DNA of 64,000 nt from the NCBI GenBank assembly GCA_021292105.1, contig CM037872.1, forward strand, positions 15,464,791-15,528,790. Reading direction: 5' to 3'. Of this stretch, positions 36,110 to 49,800 are shown piece after piece. Made by a program: the position numbers and the translations under genes. This DNA is from Anadara kagoshimensis. Lineage: Eukaryota; Mollusca; Bivalvia; Arcoida; Arcidae. The notes under the pieces were generated by a model. That model worked only from the letters and a program-made list of their open reading frames with translations, had not been told where the DNA came from and did no database searches. Position 1 is the stretch's first letter; each line of letters opens with the position of its first letter.

Positions 36110-39100
36110 TAAACCACTGGTTGTAAAATAAGTGGAATAGTTGAAAGCTGTATAATAGTTGTAAATAACACACACCTGGTTGTAAAATTGTTGGAGTAGA
36201 GGAAGGCTGTCTAATAGTAGTAAATAACACCACTGGTTGTAAAATAACTGGAATAGTTGAATTCTGTCTAATAGTAGTAAATAACACACCACTGGTTGTA
36301 AAATGATTGGAACAGTTGAAGGCTGTCTAATAGTAGTAAATAACACCACTGGTTGCAAAATTATTGGAATAGTTGAAGGCTGTCTAATGGTAGTAAATAA
36401 CACACCTCTACTTGTAAAATGATTGGAGTAGAAAGAATGTCTAATAGTAGTCAAAACACACCACTGGTAAAATGATTGGAGTAAATGAAGGCTGTCTAAT
36501 AGTAGTCAAAAACATCACTGATAAAATGATTGGAGTAAATGAAGGCTGTCTAATAGTAGTCAATAACTCATCACTGTAAAATGATTGGAGTAAATGAAGG
36601 CTGTCTAATAGTAGTCAATAACTCATCACCGGTAAAATGATTGGAGTAAATGAAGGCTGTCTAATAGTAGTCAATAACACACAACCGGTAAAATGATTGG
36701 AGTAAATGAAGGCTGTCTAATAGTAGTCAATAACACACCACTGGTAGAATGATTGGAGTAAATGAAGGCTGTCTAATAGTAGTCAATAACACATCACTGA
36801 TAAAATGATTGCAGTAAATGAAGGCTGTCTAATAGTAGTCAATAACACACGACTTGCAAAATGATTAGAGTAAATGATTGCTGTCTAATAGTGGTCAATA
36901 ACAGAACACTTGTAAAATGATTGAAGAAGTTGAAGGCTGTCTAATAGTAGTCAATAACACACCACTGATAAAATGATTGGAGTAAATGAAGGCTGTCTAA
37001 TAGTAGTCAATAACACACCACTGGTAAAATGATTGGAGTAAATGAAGGCTGTCTAATAGTAGTCAATAAAACACCACTGGTAAAATGATTGGAGTAAATG
37101 AAGGATGTCTAATAGTAGTCAATAACACACCACTGGTAAAATGATTAGAGTAGTTGAAGGCTGTCTAATAGTAGTCAATAACACACCACTGGTAAAATGA
37201 TTGGAGTAAATGAAGGCTGTCTAATAGTAGTCAATAGCACACACTGGTAAAATGATTGGAGTAAATGAAGGCTGTCTAATAGTAGTCAATAGCACACCAC
37301 TGGTAAATGATTGGAGTAAATGAAGGCTGTCTAATAGTAGTCAATAACACACTACTGGTAAAATGATTGGAGTAAATGAAGGCTGTCTAATAGTAGTCAA
37401 TAACACACCACTGGTAAAATGATTGGAGTAAATGAAGGCTGTCTAATAGTAGTCAATAACACACCACTGGTAAAATGATTGGAGTAAATGAAGGCTGTCT
37501 AATAGTAGTCAATAACACACCACTGGTAAAATGATTGGAGTAAATGAAGGCTGTCTAATAGTAGTCAACAACACATCACTGGTAAAATGATTGGCGTAAA
37601 TGAAGGCTGTCTAATAGTAGTCAATAACACACCACTGGTAAAATGATTGGAGTAAATGAAGGCTGTCTAATAGTAGTCAAAACACACCACTGATAAATGA
37701 TTGGAGTAAATGAAGGCTGTCTAATAGTAGTCAATAACACACATGGTAAAATGATTGGAGTAAATGAAGGCTGTCTAATAGTAGTCAATAACACACCACT
37801 GATAAAATGATTGGAGTAAATGAAGGCTGTCTAATAGTAGTCAATAACACACCACTGGTAAAATGATTGGAGAAAATGAAGGCTGTCTAATAGTAGTCAA
37901 TAACACACTACTGGTACAATGATTGGAGTAAATGAAGGCTGCCTAATAGTAGTCAATAACACACCACTGTAAAATGATTGGAGTAAATGAAGGCTGTCTA
38001 ATAGTAGTAAATAACACACCACTGGTTGTAAAATGATTGGAGTAGTTGAAGGCTGTCTAATAGTAGTCAATAACACCACTGGTTGTAAAATGATTGAAGT
38101 AGTTGAAGGGTGTCTAATAGTAGTAAACAATAAACCACTGGTTGTAAAATAAGTGGAATAGTTGAAAGCTGTAATAGTTGTAAATAACACACACCTGGTT
38201 GTAAAATTGTTGGAGTAGAAGAAGGCTGTCTAATAGTAGTAAATAACACCACTGGTTGTAAAATAATTGGAATAGTTGAAGGCTCTCTAATGGTAGTAAA
38301 TAACACATCAGTGGTTGTAAATGATTGGAATAGTTGAAAGCTGTCTAATAGTAGTAAATAACACCACTGGTTGTAAAATTATTGGAATAGTTGAAGGCTG
38401 TCTAATGGTAGTAAATATCACACCTCTGGTTGCAAAATGATTGGAGTAGATAAAGGCTGTCTAATAGTAGTCAATAACACATCACTGATAAAATGATTGG
38501 AGTAAATGAAGGCTGTCTAATAGTAGTCAATAACACACGACTTGCAAAATGATTAGAGTAAATGATTGCTGTCTAATAGTAGTCAATAACACACCACTGA
38601 TAAAATGATTGGAGTAAATGAAGGCTGTCTAATAGTAGTCAATAACTCATAACTGGTAAAATGATTGGAGTAAATGAAGGCTGTCTAATAGTAGTCAATA
38701 AAACACCACTGGTAAAATGATTGGAGTAAATGAAGGATGTCTAATAGTAGTCAATAACACACCACTGGTAAAATGATTAGAGTAGTTGAAGGCTGTCTAA
38801 TAGTAGTCAATAACACACCACTGGTAAAATGATTGGAGTAAATGAAGGCTGTCTAATAGTAGTCAATAGCACACCACTGGTAAAATGATTGGAGTAAATG
38901 AAGGCTGTCTAATAGTAGTCAATAGCACACCACTGGTAAAATGATTGGAGTAAATGAAGGCTGTCTAATAGTAGTCAATAACACACTACTGGTAAAATGA
39001 TTGGAGTAAATGAAGGCTGTCTAATAGTAGTCAATAACACACCACTGGTAAAATGATTGGAGTAAATGAAGGCTGTCTAATAGTAGTCAATAACACACCA

Positions 39101-42100
39101 CTGGTAAAATGATTGGAGTAAATGAAGGCTGTCTAATAGTAGTCAATAACACACACTGGTAAAATGATTGGAGTAAATGAAGGCTGTCTAATAGTAGTCA
39201 ACAACACATCACTGGTAAAATGATTGGCGTAAATGAAGGCTGTCTAATAGTAGTCAATAACACACCACTGGTAAAATGATTGGAGTAAATGAAGGCTGTC
39301 TAATAGTAGTCAAAACACACCACTGATAAAATGATTGGAGTAAATGAAGGCTGTCTAATAGTAGTCAATAACACACCACTGGTAAAATGATTGGAGTAAA
39401 TGAAGGCTGTCTAATAGTAGTCAATAACACACCACTGGTAAAATGATTGGAGTAAATGAAGGCTGTCTAATAGTAGTCAATAACACACCACTGGTAAAAT
39501 GATTGGAGAAAATGAAGGCTGTCTAATAGTAGTCAATAACACACTACTGGTAAAATGATTGGAGTAAATGAAGGCTGTCTAATAGTAGTAAATAACACAC
39601 CACTGGTTGTAAAATGATTGGAGTAGTTGAAGGCTGTCTAATAGTAGTCAATAACACACCGCTGGTTGTAAAATGATTGAAGTAGTTGAAGGGTGTCTAA
39701 TAGTAGTAAACAATAAACCACTGGTTGTAAAATAAGTGGAATAGTTGAAAGCTGTATAATAGTTGTAAATAACACACACCTGGTTGTAAAATTGTTGGAG
39801 TAGAAGAAGGCTGTCTAATAGTAGTAAAAACACCACTGGTTGTAAAATAATTGGAATAGTTGAAGGCTCTCTAATGGTAGTAAATAACACATCAGTGGTT
39901 GTAAAATGATTGGAATAGTTGAAAGCTGTCTAATAGTAGTAAATAACACACACCTGGTTGTAAAATTGTTGGAGTAGAAGAAGGCTGTCTAATAGTAGTA
40001 AATAACACCACTGGTTGTAAAATAATTGGAATAGTTGAAGGCTCTCTAATGGTAGTAAATAACACATCAGTGGTTGTAAAATGATTGGAATAGTTGAAAG
40101 CTGTCTAATAGTAGTAAATAACACCACTGGTTGTAAAATTATTGGAATAGTTGAAGGCTGTCTAATGGTAGTAAATATCACACCTCTGGTTGTAAAATGA
40201 TTGGAGTAGATAAAGGCTGTCTAATAGTAGTCAATAACACACCAATGGTAAAATGATTGGAGTAAATGAAGGCTGTCTAATAGTAGTCAATAACACATCA
40301 CTGATAAAATGATTGGAGTAAATGAAGGCTGTCTAATAGTAGTCAATAACTCATCACTGGTAAAATGGTTGGAGTAAATGAAGGCTGTCTAATAGTTCTC
40401 AATAACACACAACTGGTAAAATGATTGGAGTAAATGAAGGCTGTCTTATAGTAGTAAATAACACAGCACTGGTTGTAAAATGATTGGAGTAAATGAAGGA
40501 TGTCTAATAGTAGTAAATAATAAACCACTGGTTGTAAAATAAGTGGAATAGTTGAAAGCTGATAATAGTTGTAAATAACACACACCTGGTTGTAAAATTG
40601 TTGGAGTAGAGGAAGGCTGTCTAATAGTAGTAAATAACACCACTGGTTGTAAAATAATTGAATAGTTGAATTCTGTCTAATGTAGTAAATAACACACCTC
40701 TAGTTGTAAAATGATTGGAGTAGATAAAGAATGTCTAATAGTAGTCAATAACACACCACTGGTAAAATGATTGGAGTAAATGAAGGCTGTCTAATAGTAG
40801 TCAATAACACATCACTGATAAAATGATTGGAGTAAATGAGGCTGTCTAATAGTAGTCAATAACTCATCACTGGTAAAATGATTGGAGTAAATGAAGGCTT
40901 CTAATAGTAGTCAATAACTCATCACGGTAAAATGATTGGAGTAAATGAAGGCTGTCTAATAGTAGTCAATAACACACAACCGGTAAAATGATTGGAGTAA
41001 TGAAGGCTGTCTAATATAGTCAATAACACACCACTGGTAGAATGATGGAGTAAATGAAGGCTGTCTAATAGTAGTCAATAACACATCACTGATAAAATGA
41101 TTGCAGTAAATGAAGGCTGTCTAATAGTAGTCAATAACACACGACTTGCAAAATGAATAGAGTAAATGATTGCTGTCTAATAGTGGTCAATAACAGAACA
41201 CTTGTAAAATGATTGAAGTAGTTGAAGGCTGTCTAATAGTAGTCAATAACACACCACTGATAAAATGATTGGAGTAAATGAAGGCTGTCTAATAGTAGTC
41301 AATAACTCAAACTGGTAAAATGATTGGAGTAAATGAAGGCTGTCTAATAGTAGTCAATAAAACACCAATGGTAAAATGATTGGAGTAAATGAAGGATGTC
41401 TAATAGTAGTCAATAACACACCACTGGTAAAATGATTAGAGTAGTTGAAGGCTGTCTAATAGTAGTCAATAACACACCACTGGTAAAATGATTGGAGTAA
41501 ATGAAGGCTGTCTAATAGTAGTCAATAACACACCACTGGTAAAATGATTGGAGTAAATGAAGGCTGTCTAATAGTAGTCAATAGCACACCACTGGTAAAA
41601 TGATTGGAGTAAATGAAGGCTGTCTAATAGTAGTCAATAACACACTACTGGTAAAATGATTGGAGTAAATGAAGGCTGTCTAATAGTAGTCAATAACACA
41701 CCACTGGTAAAATGATTGGAGTAAATGAAGGCTGTCTAATAGTAGTCAATAGCACCACACGTAAAATGATTGGAGTAAATGAAGGCTGGTCTAATAGTAG
41801 TCAATAACACACTACTGGTAAAATGATTGGAGTAAATGAAGGCTGTCTAATAGTAGTCAATAAAACACCAATGGTAAAATGATTGGAGTAAATGAAGGAT
41901 GTCTAATAGTAGTCAATAACACACCACTGGTAAAATGATTAGAGTAGTTGAAGGCTGTCTAATAGTAGTCAATAAACACACTGGTAAAATGATTGGAGTA
42001 AATGAAGGCTGTCTAATAGTAGTCAATAACACACCACTGTAAAATGATTGGAGTAAATGAAGGCTGTCTAATAGTAGTCAATAGCACACCACTGGTAAAA

Positions 42101-43860
42101 TGATTGGAGTAAATGAAGGCTGTCTAATAGTAGTCAATAACACACTACTGGTAAAATGATTGGAGTAAATGAAGGCTGTCTAATAGTAGTCAATAACACA
42201 CCACTGGTAAATGATTGGAGTAAATGAAGGCTGTCTAATAGTAGTCAATAACACACCACTGGTAAAATGATTGGAGTAAATGAAGGCTGTCTAATAGTAG
42301 TCAATAACACACCACTGGTAAAATGATTGGAGTAAATGAAGGCTGTCTAATAGTAGTCAACAACACATCACTGGTAAAATGATTGGCGTAAATGAAGGCT
42401 GTCTAATAGTAGTCAATAACACACCACTGGTAAAATGATTGGAGTAAATGAAGGCTGTCTAATAGTAGTCAATAACACACCACTGATAAAAGATTGGAGT
42501 AAATGAAGGCTGTCTAATAGTAGTCATAACACACCACTGGTAAAATGATTGGAGTAAATGAAGGCTGTAATAGTAGTCAATAACACACCACTGGTAAAAT
42601 GATTGGAGTAAATGAAGGCTGTCTAATAGTAGTCAATAACACACACTGTAAAATGATTGGAGAAAATGAAGGCTGTCTAATAGTAGTCAATAACACACTA
42701 CTGGTACAATGATTGGAGTAAATGAAGGCTGCCTGATAGTAGTCAATAACACACCACTGGTAAAATGATTGGAGTAAATGAAGGCTGTCTAATAGTAGTA
42801 AATAACACAACACTGGTTGTAAAATGATTGGAGTAGTTGAAGGCTGTCTAATAGTAGTCAATAACACACCACTGGTTGTAAAATGATTGAAGTAGTTGAA
42901 GGGTGTCTAATAGTAGTAAACAATAAACCACTGGTTGTAAAATAAGTGGAATAGTTGAAAGCTGTATAATAGTTGTAAATAACACACACCTGATTGTAAA
43001 ATTGTTGGAGTAGAAGAAGGCTGTCTAATAGTAGTAAATAACACCACTGGTTGTAAAATAATTGGAATAGTTGAAGGCTCTCTAATGGTAGTAAATAACA
43101 CATCAGTGGTTGTAAAATGATTGGAATAGTTGAAAGCTGTCTAATAGTAGTAAATAACACCACTGGTTGTAAAATTATTGGAATAGTTGAAGGCTGTCTA
43201 ATGGTAGTAAATATCACACCTCTGGTTGTAAAATGATTGGAGTAGATAAAGGCTGTCTAATAGTAGTCAATAACACACCACTGGTAAATGATTGGAGTAA
43301 ATGAAGGCTTGTCTAATAGTAGTCAATAAACACACTGATAAAATGATTGGAGTAAATGAAGGCTGTCTAATAGTAGTCAATAACTCATCACTGGTAAAAT
43401 GATTGGAGTAAATGAAGGCTGTCTTATAGTAGTAAATAACACAGCACTGGTTGTAAAATGATTGGAGTAAATGAAGGATGTCTAATAGTAGTAAATAATA
43501 AACCACTGGTTGTAAAATAAGTGGAATAGTTGAAAGCTGTATAATAGTTGTAAATAACACACAACTGGTTGTAAAATTGTTGGAGTAGAGGAAGGCTGTC
43601 TAATAGTAGTAAATAACACCACTGGTTGTAAAATAATTGGAATAGTTGAATTCTGTCTAATGGTAGTAAATAACACACCACTGGTTGTAAAATGATTGGA
43701 ACAGTTGAAGGCTGTCTAATAGTAGTAAATAACACCACTGGTTGCAAAATTATTGGAATAGTTGAAGGCTGTCTAATGGTAGTAAATAACACACCTCTAG
43801 TTGTAAAATGATTGGAGTAGATAAAGAATGTCTAATAGTAGTCAATAACACACCACTGGT
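36110..43860 (+). repeat. Higher-order cassette amplified within the array
   Basis: A multi-monomer cassette recognised by 'aataaaccactggttg', then 'agctgtataatagttg', 'cacacacctggttg' and 'aaaattgttggagtag' begins near 36110, 38130, 39715, 40520, 42922 and 43500. Runs of 56 bp monomers separate the copies. Block 1 has a single copy near 13130. The cassette with its neighbours was therefore duplicated several times in this copy of the array. Confidence 0.8.
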
Positions 43861-46800
43861 AAAATGATTGGAGTAAATGAAGGCTGTCTAATAGTAGTCA
43901 ATAACACATCACTGATAAAATGATTGGAGTAAATGAAGGCTGTCTAATAGTAGTCAATAACTCATCACTGGTAAAATGATTGGAGTAAATGAAGGCTGTC
44001 TAACAGTAGTCAATAACTCATCACCGGTAAAATGATTGGAGTAAATGAAGGCTGTCTAATAGTTGTCAATAACACACAACCGGTAAAATGATTGGAGTAA
44101 ATGAAGGCTGTCTAATAGTAGTCAATAACACACGACTGGTAGAATGATTGGAGTAAATGAAGGCTGTCTAATAGTAGTCAATAACACATCACTGATAAAA
44201 TGATTGCAGTAAATGAAGGCTGTCTAATAGTAGTCAATAACACACGACTTGCAAAATGATTGGAGTAAATGAAGGCTGTCTAATAGTAGTCAATAACTCA
44301 TAACTGGTAAAATGATTGGAGTAAATGAAGGCTGTCTAATAGTAGTCAATAAAACACCACTGGTAAAATGATGGAGTAAATGAAGGATGTCTAATAGTAG
44401 TCAATAACACACCACTGGTAAAATGATTAGAGTATGAAGGCTGTCTAATAGTAGTCAATAACACACCACTGGTAAAATGATTGGAGTAAATGAAGGCTGT
44501 CTAATAGTAGTCAATAACACACCACTGGTAAAATGATTGGAGTAAATGAAGGCTGTCTAATAGTAGTCAATAGCACACCACTGGTAAAATGATTGAGAAA
44601 TGAAGGCTGTCTAATAGTAGTCAATAACACACTACTGGTAAAATGATTGGAGTAAATGAAGGCTGTCTAATAGTAGTCAATAACACACCACTGGTAAAAT
44701 GATTGGAGTAAATGAAGGCTGTCTAATAGTAGTCAATAACACCACTGGTAAAATGATTGGAGTAAATGAAGGCTGTCTAATAGTAGTCAATAACACACCA
44801 CTGGTAAAATGATTGGAGTAAATGAAGGCTGTCTAATAGTAGTCAACAACACATCACTGGTAAAATGATTGGCGTAAATGAAGGCTGTCTAATAGTAGTC
44901 AATAACACACCACTGGTAAAATGATTGGAGTAAATGAAGGCTGTCTAATAGTAGTCAATAACACACCACTGATAAAATGATTGGAGTAAATGAAGGCTGT
45001 CTAATAGTAGTCAATAACACACCACTGGTAAAATGATTGGAGTAAATGAAGGCTGTCTAATAGTAGTCAATAACACACCACTGGTAAAATGATTGGAGTA
45101 AATGAAGGCTGTCTAATAGTAGTCAATAACACACCACTGGTAAAATGATTGGAGTAAATGAAGGCTGTCTAATAGTAGTCAATAACACACCACTGGTAAA
45201 ATGATTGGAGAAAATGAAGGCTGTCTAATAGTAGTCAATAACACACTACTGGTACAATGATTGGAGTAAATAAAGGCTGCCTAATAGTAGTCAATAACAC
45301 ACCACTGGTAAAATGATTGGAGTAAATGAAGGCTGCCTAATAGTAGTCAATAACACACCACTGGTAAAATGATTGGAGTAAATGAAGGTTGTCTAATAGT
45401 AGTCAAGAACACACCACTGGTAAAATGATTGGAGTAAATGAAGGCTGTCTAATAGTAGTCAACAACACATCTCTGGTAAAATGATTGGCGTAAATGAAGG
45501 CTGTCTAATAGTGGTCAATAACAGACCACTTGTAAAATGATTGAAGTAGTTGAAGGCTGTCTAATAGTAGTCAATAACACACCACTGATAAAATGATTGG
45601 AGTAAATGAAGGCTGTCTAATAGTAGTCAATATCACACCACTGGTAAAATGATTGGAGTAAATGAAGGCTGTCTAATAGTAGTCAATAACACACCACTGG
45701 TAAAATGATTGGAGTAAATGAAGGCTGTCTAATAGTAGTCAGTAACACACCACTGGTAAAATGATTGGAGTAAATGAAGGCTGTCTAATAGTAGTAAATA
45801 ACACCACTGGTTGTAAAATGATTGAAGTATACGATGGCTGTCTAATAGTAGTAAATAACACACCACTGGTTGTAAAATAAGTGGAATAGTTGAAGGCTGT
45901 CTAATAGTAGTAAATAACACACCACTGGTTGTAAAATTATTGGAGTAGTTGAGGGCTGTCTAATAGTAGTAAATAACAGCACTGGTTGTAAAATGATTTG
46001 AGTAGTTGAAGGCTGTCTAATAGTAGGAAATAACACACCACTGGTTGTAAAACGATTGAAGTAGATAAAGGCTGTCTAATAGTAAATAACACACCACTGG
46101 TTGTAAAATGATTGGAGTAGATAAAGGCTGTATAATAGTAGTAAACAACGCACTAGTGGTTGTAAAATAATTGGAATAGTTCAAGTCTGTCTAATAGTAG
46201 TAAATAAAATACAATTGGTAAAATGAATGGAGTAGTTGAAGGCTGTCTAATAGTAGTCAATAACACATCACTGGTAAAATGATTGGAGTAGTTGAAGGCT
46301 GTCTAATAGTAGTCAATAACACACCACTGGTAAAATGATTGGAGTAAATGAAGGCTGTCTAGTAGTAGTAAATAACACAGCACTGGTAAAATGATTGGAA
46401 TAGTTGAAGGCTGTCTAATAGTAGTAAATAACACACAACTGGTAAAATGATAGGAGTCGTTGAATGCTGTCTAATAGTAGTCAATAACATACCACTGGTA
46501 AAATGATTGGAGTAGATGAAGGCTGTTTAAAAGTAGTAAAACACACACCACTGGTAAAATTATTGGAGTAGATGTAGGCTGTCTAATAGTAGTCAATAAC
46601 ACACCACTGGTAAAATGTTTGGAGTAGTTGAAGGCTGTCTAATAGTAGTAAATAACACACTACTGGTTGTAAAATGATTGGAATAGTTGAAGGCTGTCAA
46701 ATAGTAGTAAATAACACACACTGGTTGTAAAATGATTGGAGTATGTGAAGGCTGTCTAATAGTAGTCAATAACACATCACTGGTAAAATTATTGGAGTAG

Positions 46801-49800
46801 TTGAAGGCTGTCTAATAGTAATAAATAACACCACTGGTTGTAAAATAATTGGAGTATTTGAAGGCTGTCTAATAGTAGTCAATAACACACCACTGGTAAA
46901 ATGATTAGAGTAGTTGAAGGCTGTCTAATAGTAGTCAATAACACACCACTGGTAAAATGATTGGAGTAAATGAAGGCTGTCTAATAGAAGTCAATAACAC
47001 ACCACTGGTAAAATGATTGGAGTAAATGAAGGCTGTCTAATAGTAGTCAATAGCACACCACTGGTAAAATGATTGGAGTAAATGAAGGCTGTCTAATAGT
47101 AGTCAATAACACACTACTGGTAAAATGATTGGAGTAAATGAAGGCTGTCTAATAGTAGTCAATACACACCACTGGTAAAATGAATGGAGTAGTTGAAGGC
47201 TGTCTAATAGTAGTCAATAACACATCACTGGTAAAATGATTGGAGTAGTTGAAGGCTGTCTAATAGTAGTCAATAACACATCACTGGTAAAATGATTGGA
47301 GTAGTTGAAGGCTGTCTAATAGTAGTCAATAACACACCACTGTAAAATGATTGGAGTAAATAAGGCTGTCTAGTAGTAGTAAAAACACAGCACTGGTAAA
47401 ATGATTGGAATAGTTGAAGGCTGTCTAATAGTAGTAAATAACACACAACTGGTTAAAATGATAGGAGTCGTTGAATGCTGTCTAATAGTAGTAAATAACA
47501 TACCACTGGTAAAATGATTGGAGTAGATGAAGGCTGTTTAAAAGTAGTAAAACACACACCACTGGTAAAATTATTGGAGTAGATGTAGGCTGTCTAATAG
47601 TAGTCAATAACACACCACTGGTAAAATGTTTGGAGTAGTTGAAGGCTGTCTAATAGTAGTAAATAACACACTACTGGTTGTAAAATGATTGGAATAGTTG
47701 AAGGCTGTCAAATAGTAGTAAATAACACACCACTGGTTGTGAAATGATTGGAGTATGTGAAGGCTGTCTAATAGTAGTCAATAACAAATCACTGTAAAAT
47801 TATTGGAGTAGTTGAAGGCTGTCTAATAGTAATAAATAACACCACTGGTTGTAAAATAATTGGAGTATTTGAAGGCTGTCTAATAGTAGTCAATAACACA
47901 CCACTGGTAAAATGATCAGAGTAGTTGAAGGCTGTCTAATAGTAGTAAATAGCACACCACTGGTAAAATGATTGGAGTAAATGAAGGCTGTCTAATAGTA
48001 GTCAATAACACATACTGGTAAAATGATTGGAGTAAATGAAGGCTGTCTAATAGTAGTCAATACACACCACTGGTAAAATGATTAGAGTAAATGATGGTTG
48101 TCTAATAGTATTCAATAACACATCACTGGTAAAATGATTGGAGTAAATGAAGGCTGTCTAATAGTAGTCAATAACACACCACTGGAAAATGTTTGGAGTA
48201 GTTGAAGGCTGTCTAATAGTAGTAAATAACACCACTGGTTGTAAAATGATTGAAGTATACGATGGCTGTCTAATAGTAGTAAATAACACACCACTGGTTG
48301 TAAAATAAGTGGAATAGTTGAAGGCTGTCTAATAGTAGTAAATAACACCCACTGGTTTGTAAAATTATTGGAGTAGTGAGGCTGTCTAATAGTAGTAAAT
48401 AACAGCACTGGTTGTAAATGATTTGAGTAGTTGAAGGCTGTCTAATAGTAGGAAATAACACACCACTGGTTGTAAAATGATTGGAGTAGATAATGGCTGT
48501 CTAATAGTAGTAAATAACACACCACTGGTTGTAAAATTATTGGAGTAGTTGAGGGCTGTCTAATAGTAGTAAATAACAGCACTGGTTGTAAAATGATTTG
48601 AGTAGTTGAAGGCTGTCTAATAGTAGGAAATAACACACCACTGGTTGTAAAATGATTGGAGTAGATAAAGGCTGCTAATAGTAGTCAATAACACACCACT
48701 GGTAAATGATTGGAGTAAATGAAGGCTGTCTAATAGTAGTCAATAACACACCACTGGTAAAATGATTGGAGTAAATGAAGGCTGTCTAATAGTAGTCAAC
48801 AACACATCACTGGTAAAATGATAGGCGTAAATGAAGGCTGTCTAATAGTAGTCAATAACACACTGGTAAAATGATTGGAGTAAATGAAGGCTGTCTAATA
48901 GTAGTCAATAACACACCCTGATAAATGATTGGAGTAAATGAAGGCTGTCTATAGTAGTCAAAACACACCACTGGTAAAATGATTGGAGTAAATGAAGGCT
49001 GTCTAATGTAGTCAATAACACACCACTGGTAAAATGATTGGAGTAATGAAGGCTGTCTAATAGTAGTCAATAACACACCACTGGTAAAATGATTGGAGTA
49101 AATGAAGGCTGTCTAATAGTAGTCAATAACACACCACTGGTAAAATGATTGGAGAAAATGAAGGCTGTCTAATAGTAGTCAATAACACACTACTGGTACA
49201 ATGATTGGAGTAAATGAAGGCTGCCTAATAGTAGTCAATAACACACCACTGGTAAAATGATTGGAGTAAATGAAGGCTGTCTAATAGTAGTCAATAACAC
49301 ACCACTGGTAAAATGATTGGAGTAAATGAAGGTTGTCTAATAGTAGTCAAGAACACACCACTGGTAAAATGATTGGAGTAAATGAAGGCTGTCTAATAGT
49401 AGTCAACAACACATCTCTGGTAAAATGATTGGCGTAAATGAAGGCTGTCTAATAGTGGTCAATAACAGACCACTTGAAAATGATTGAAGTAGTTGAAGGC
49501 TGTCTAATAGTAGTCAATAACACACCACTGATAAAATGATTGGAGTAAATGAAGGCTGTCTAATAGTAGTCAATATCACACCACTGGTAAAATGATTGGA
49601 GTAAATGAAGGCTGTCTAATAGTAGTCAATAACACACCACTGGTAAAATGATTGGAGTAAATGAAGGCTGTCTAATAGTAGTCAATAACACACCACTGGT
49701 AAAATGATTGGAGTAAATGAAGGCTGTCTAATAGTAGTCAATAACACATCACTGGTAAAATGATTAGAGTAAATGATGGTTGTCTAATAGTATTCAATAA

